This document shows positions 58,830 to 64,000 of a stretch of 64,000 nt of DNA, one piece after another. Under the pieces are notes generated by a model that was given only the letters and a program-made list of their open reading frames with translations, ran no database searches and was not told the origin of the DNA. Each line of letters begins with the position of its first letter. Position 1 is the first letter of the stretch. The DNA comes from Eumeta japonica (lineage: Eukaryota; Arthropoda; Insecta; Lepidoptera; Psychidae): NCBI GenBank assembly GCA_005406025.1, contig BGZK01000019.1, forward strand, positions 372,001 through 436,000. Direction: 5' to 3'. The position numbers were made by a program, and so were the translations under genes.

Positions 58830-60725
58830 TAACTTTTGAGCATTATGAGCCTCATCTGCCAAGCGCCATAAGCCTTTTGCCCCAGACCTCTTGCCTCATT
58901 CTCCAGGTTCATTCATATTATATGCCGGTTGCACAAAGGCATTCTGCCCCAGCGCTCCAACTTGATCTCTTCCCAGCATATACCACCGGTGGCTTTTGAT
59001 GGAGCGCTAAACGTCCAATGCAACTATCTAGCTCCTCCAAAAACTTTATCTAGGTCAACGTCTCAAAACTGATTATATGAAATTGGAAATCTCAAAAAAT
59101 CCATACAAGGCCGTCAACATGTGCCTAAAGGAGCAAAAAACCAGGCGGCCAGTGAATTGACTAAAATTATCGGAAAGTGTTTGCAAGTTAATGGATCCGA
59201 TGATTGGTTTACCCTCTTCTCTTTTATATTTACAGCCTTAAAGACCCCTGAGAATGATAACCATGACAGTCTAATCAATAAGGTAAAACGTAATATTTAA
59301 GACAACCCTGAAAATTTTTCAAACCAGCCTAAACAAGCACGTCCGCTATCAATTTATAGAGTTATTTAATTAATAGTTTACAAAGGTGATTTGAGAGGAG
59401 CTGTCCGTCTTCTGGTTTCAGACATGTCAGTAACAGAGGAATGTGAAACACTGTCGTCTCTTAAAAATAAATACCCTACGCGTTCCTGTCATTTGTCTTT
59501 TTCACTGATCCCGGACCTTTCATATTAAGCATTATAAGTTAATGTTAAGGATGTTTTAAACTCCTTTTACATGTTTTATTATGGATCAGCCTCTGGTCCA
59601 AACAGAATCAGTTCTCAACACCTCAAAGACCATCTGTCGGTGACAACGGCTCCCGTCTGCTCAAATCTATCACCAGTATGATTAATTTATTGCTTTGCGA
59701 CCAACTAAACTGTCCTTTGCCCCGTCAAGCACAGAGCTTCATTGTGTGTGTTGTGTAAAAAAAGACGAAGGCATTAAACCAATTGCAAGGTTATAGTCTC
59801 CACAACTGGCGGCTAAGGTTTGATGTCACCACGTAAAAGACGAAATGTCGTCTTTCCTACAGCCTCACCAACCCGGATTCGGCACTCACCTTGAGCGCAA
59901 AGCGGCAATACAGGTAACTCGAGCCTTCTCCTGAAAACATTGGAAAAATTATTACTAAAATCAACATTAAGAACGCATAGAATAGCATAGAACGCGACAT
60001 TGTTTTAGGCACAGTAAGCGAAACATTACGTACTTTGCATCCTTTTCTTTTTTTAGTGTGTGCATCGAAAAGCGACCTTTTCTATGGAAATAATATCATT
60101 TTATCACAGTCAGGGGCTCAGCAAGTTGACCCGTTTACACCTCTCCTGTTCAGTATAGCAATACAAAACATAATAACACAACTCACTTCTCCCCCTCAAT
60201 CTGTGGTACCTGAACCACGATGCTATAGGCAGGGACTCGGAGTCCGTCGAAAGAGATATACTTAGCCTGATTCCACGATTGGCCACAATGGGTCTGTATG
60301 TAAATACGGATTTTGCTTGTAGCGATAGTGCCCGCTCATGTTTGACCCGGTTCCAGTCTTTCACACCCGCTCTTAGAAAACTGAGTCACGAGTACTTTAA
60401 CTTTCTCGGTTCTCCGATTTTTCCCGAAGGCATCCCAGAGGCTTGGGAATCCCTAAAATTACTTCTTTCACAATCTTTTGAGCGCCTCTTTGAAGTTCCA
60501 GCATATGTCGCCTTAACCCCATTACGCTTATGCTTCTCAAGGCCTAAATTGACATATTTAATCAGCACCTGCCTCACTTAATTATTTCCTTCACACTCTG
60601 CTGGAACCGTCGAAACTGTGAGACAGAGCGTCGAAAGTATCCTCAACGTTACTCTTAATGGTAACCGGTGGGTCCAAGGAACTTTGCCGATACATTATGG
60701 CGGTCTGTTTAGTTAAACTCCAAAA
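58830..60725 (+). pseudogene. LINE relic of a different lineage, near full-length RT remains
   Basis: Pieces in shifting frames read through a whole RT ORF: SIQGRQHVPKGAKNQAASEL (59090-59155); DLRGAVRLLVSDMSVTEECE (59390-59450), with a following LSSLKNKYP; SASGPNRISSQHLKDHLS (59586-59640), usual form SAAGLDGLRPQHLKDL; KKDEGIKPIA (59762-59790), usual KKDGGIRPIAVG; PHQPGFGTHLERKAAIQVTR; SGAQQVDPFTPLLFSIAIQN (60110-60170), usual GVQQGDPLGPLLFSL; LWYLNHDAIGRDSESV (60197-60245), in which the catalytic YLDD has become YLNH; LRKLSHEYFNFLGSPIFPEG (60375-60430); RLCFSRPKLTYLISTCLT; and LPIHYGGLF (60685-60712). It is a non-LTR RT clearly unlike relics 1 and 2. I cannot name the clade with confidence. 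It is inactive. Confidence 0.75.
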
Positions 60726-62939
60726 ACAAATAATTAGTTGTTTGTATAATCTAACAAAACATTTATTTGAATAGATATTTGAAAGCGTTTTTTTTTTAGT
60801 TTTCTTAAAGTTATCTTATTTCCCATTTTTTAGTTATTGAGTAATTATAATTTTTAATCCATTTAGCTACTTTGCATATAGATTAAGCTATGGTTAATAT
60901 ATTTGGTCAGATATTTTCATAACTTTTATAAGAAGCAAGTGAAGAAGCTGTTCCGATCCTGATTTTATTGTTTATTTGAACTCAATCCAAGGTTTTAACA
61001 TTCTTAGTGGGAGTTCAACTACCACATTACTTTTATACAAACTATATAAATTATTCATATTCTTTACAATATAACAGTTTTACAATCCATGCAGATATAT
61101 TCGCATTCACTCTCATTTGAAATTAATTCGCCGTATTTCTAATGTCATCACTAAAGAGTTCCAATGTGCGTATACTACTAATGTCACGTAGAAAATATAT
61201 AAATTAAGGAATATTAAATGAAAATTATTGAGTTATTTTAATTAGATATAATTAGACTTACCTAATAGCCCTTAAAAGTAGTTTCTGTTGACAAATAGCA
61301 GTATTATCCCCTCACTCCTAACCGTTAATGAGTGTTTTGGTTCCCAGCATAGGCTCAGTAGCATGAGACGATAATTCCTGGACACAAACGTTTGAATAAC
61401 TAAAGAAAACAGCTCAAACATACTATACATACCCATAATATTTGAAGGTGTCCCTCGATTTCCTAGCGACTCCGTCATTAACTCCTGACTTAGTAACTAT
61501 GGAACCATCTCGAAAGTATACTGTTTGAGACAAAATATAAATTTAAAAATTGATCCACAATTGACAGAGGTATCATTGAACATACATAGAAAAATACATA
61601 CGGACGAACATAGAATCTCCTCTTTTTCTGAAGTTGGTTGAAATCATAAACTGATCTATTTATCTAGCTTATCGACAACTCGAATCACTCGTTTTTCACT
61701 TGTGTTCATTGTAGCTACTTAAAAATAATTTGAGTTTGTTCCTTTTCAAGTAAGGAACTTTTGTTAAAACCATAAAAGTACCAGTCGACTATCCTGTTAA
61801 GAAACTATACAAGTTAGGGTTATCGTTTTTTTTACAACAAAAGTTAAATACTCCTGAAACTGAACTGCCATAACAATTATAATTCACTTAATTTATTCGG
61901 CGATGGGCCAAGTTCCCCAGTAATAGCGAATTGCTTCCGTAATAGTCATATAAAATATCAAAGTTTCTCAAAGCGATTTTTGTTTCTAAATTACTTCCAG
62001 CTGAGATGGACCTCGAGTCGTTAAGGTAGGTAAAATTAGGTCAATTCTTTAAGCTGAATTTAAATTTCTTAAAATTAGCTATCAAGGACGTCACAGTATT
62101 TGCTGCTTTTAATTAATACATATACGAATTACGATCGGATATATCATTTTCATTCTAAATGCCCATTGATAATTAAACGAAAATCCTTGCGTAAGATGCG
62201 AGCGACTGCTTAATAACGGAAGTATCATAGGTTAAGTAGTTATTAAAATAAATAACATAAATACTTCTCTGTTTAATTTATATCAAAATTTAAAAATCGG
62301 AGCATGGTCCATATTTCTTTAGGGCAAAATTATAAAAGTAACTAAGTTAAAATGCAAATTCTAAGTCTCTACTATTCAAGATTTTTATATTAAAGTATTA
62401 CTAGGAAAGCATATCTCAAGAATCATCGAATAAAGAATCAAGTAGAAAATAAAACATAACAATAGAAACGGAAATACAAAAATCCTTGTTAGCTCCTTAG
62501 TTAATTTATATACAACTAGTAACTTAATTTTATTTATTTTACTTTACTTTTATAATGTTCTACTTTTAATAATGAAAAAACAAAATAAAATGTCGGCAAG
62601 GGTAATATATAACATTAAGTGCGTATAAGAAATATGAAATATTCTGTGCGTACAGTTTTTTATTATTGTGTTTACTTTGGTTATTACATATTATTCCAAA
62701 TGATCGATCAAGTGAATATATTTAATGGACATATTCATTTAATCGATATACATATGCGATGGACGCCACCCGAGTACAATTGTCGAGAAGACAATTAAGT
62801 TATCAAATTTTTGCAACAATAAAATAGGTTCAACTCAACTATTCGTAATGTTTCAACTTATTAACGGCTAAATGTTCTAGTTGTTGTTATCAATCTGATA
62901 CAGTTTTATTACACGAAGAACTGTAAAAAGAGTAATAAT
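60726..62939. other. AT-rich non-coding stretch
   Basis: No supported gene. On the minus strand a donor tag|gtaagt (61259) follows a 68-codon frame (61478-61272) that ends in a stop 15 nt before the donor, so it is not a clean exon. Confidence 0.45.
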
Positions 62940-63720
62940 GTACAGAAAAACCTGAAAAATGGTTGACCTTGCAGAGCATCTCTTAAACTTCTCGCTGTGG
63001 TATTTATACGTATTCATGGAACAGTCAGAAAGCTTTATACTTGGTGGATACCTCATAATTTAACCAATGCTCTAAAACTCCGTCGTATTAATTGGTGTTG
63101 CGAAATTATGCAAAGATTTGCCGATGGTAATACAAATGCTATGTGTAACATGGTTACAGGCGACGAAAGGTGGATTTACTATTAAGATCCTGAAACTAAA
63201 AAGTAGTCCGTTCGGTTTGTGTTTCAATTCGAAGAGTTGAGAACTGAAGTAAAATGAGGTCAAAACGTAAAAAAAGAAGATCGTGGCCTCTTTATTCGGA
63301 ACGAAAGGGCCATCATGTTACAGTGTTTTAGAAGACAAACACAATCATTGCAGAATGGTACACCAACAATAGTTTGTCTCTTGTTTTGGAAAAAAATTAG
63401 GAAAAACGACTTCGCAATTAGAATTCTCCGTCATCATGACGACGCCTCTCGACATGCAGCTATATAAGCAACTAACTATATAGGAACGTTCGTTATATAA
63501 ATTCTAGCTTTCCTACTTCTCAACCGCAAACTCACACCACACGTTTTTATTGCTTCCCTAAAATAAAAAAAAACTTAGAAAAAAGTGTTTCAAGGATGCC
63601 GTGGAAGCAGTGATTCCACATGAAAAGGACATCGAAACAACCCCTAAGCAAAGTGTTTCTCTCAATATTTCCATCAAATGTAGTGATAAACGTACACTAT
63701 TCTGAAAAATAGTAAAAAAA
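62940..63720 (+). pseudogene. mariner transposase remains
   Basis: The open part at 62997-63185 reads VRKLYTWWIPHNLTNALKLR then NWCCEIMQRFADG and MVTGDERWIYY, matching mariner transposases (usual GVRKLYARWIPHNLT, VTGDESWIY). The first catalytic Asp is at 63162-63164. After a stop come DPETKK, SSVW, FQFEELRTEVK, and ILRHHDDASRHAA with the second Asp at 63438-63440, 92 codons after the first, as expected for mariner. The third catalytic region (usual YSPDLAP) is degraded to NRKLTPHVF, so the Asp appears lost. The C-terminal remains DAVEAVIPHEKDIETTPK reach about 63715. The N-terminal DNA-binding half is absent or unrecognisable, and I could not define the terminal repeats. Confidence 0.82.
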
Positions 63721-64000
63721 CTTGCTCGTTTGCTTTGTTTTTGATTTTTTTTTTTTGGCACTTTCAATTTGACCCACTAACAAATGTCCAAAAAATTTTA
63801 TCTGAAATTTTATAAGAATGTTCCAAAGTTTTTAATTTTCTGCGCGCAGTAAAATTTTAAATATCAGAAGCATTTTTCTGTAATTTTTCATAAAGAATAT
63901 TTGTTTCTGCGAAAACATTACCAAAACATGTAAATTCGGATTGCAATTTGTCGACATTCTCAGTTATTTCCTTAAAAAAGGAATGAAGTTTAAAATTTCC
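63721..64000. other. AT-rich end of window
   Basis: T-rich run (63740-63760), then AT-rich sequence. A mariner terminal repeat would be expected near here but none is clear. Confidence 0.4.

Noticed and set aside
61272..61478. Minus-strand exon before the donor at 61259
   Set aside because: The frame hits a stop before the donor, so it is not open across the junction.

Overview
The window is animal nuclear DNA, most likely from a moth or butterfly. It is AT-rich throughout. No long intact reading frame belongs to an obvious host gene. The coding-like sequence is dominated by decayed transposable elements of insect type: a Transib DNA transposon, a Penelope-like element, several non-LTR retrotransposon relics and a mariner. 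Two dispersed repeats end in stacked 'acagac' units followed by 'ataagggttccg'-like sequence, and a paired repeat starts 'aacgccccc'. I know both types from lepidopteran genomes, but this is recollection and I ran no search.

Layout. Positions 1-17000 are mostly non-coding, with three CpG-rich patches (about 640-860, 9768-10090 and 10830-11230) that could be promoters, enhancers or untranslated first exons. One minus-strand segment (6876-6755) has good splice sites and an open frame and may be a host exon. A tRNA-like relic lies at 11444, and a dispersed repeat with a GT-rich tract at 15895. From 17357 to 20905 a jockey-like LINE relic is split by a MITE-like insert. From 20910 to 45400 the sequence is mostly empty, with a possible minus-strand exon (24921-24749), a tRNA-derived SINE (about 35815-36000), a 137-bp repeat pair (34358-34640) and two small plus-strand exons (39032-39112 and 39232-39294). 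The latter are both phase 2 at each end and encode a Pro/Ser/Ala-rich stretch.

The densest part is 45430-55760. After a second LINE relic comes ORF1 of a third LINE, carrying a perfect 27-bp palindrome in its leader. It is interrupted by a complete but decayed Transib element (48553-51431). The Transib transposase is the relative of the RAG1 core. Here all three DDE residues can still be found, and both termini resemble a recombination signal sequence: a CACTGTG or CACGGTG heptamer, an 11-nt spacer and an ACAAAAACC-like nonamer. The LINE ORF1 resumes after the element and is followed by a Penelope-like element (RT plus GIY-YIG endonuclease) flanked by inverted copies of its own 3' region.

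Positions 55765-64000 hold a GT-rich microsatellite, a LINE relic of a different lineage (58830-60725) and a mariner relic (62940-63720).

Nothing here forms a working pathway. The window reads as intergenic or long-intron sequence that has accumulated nested mobile elements. The most interesting object is the Transib copy with RSS-like ends.
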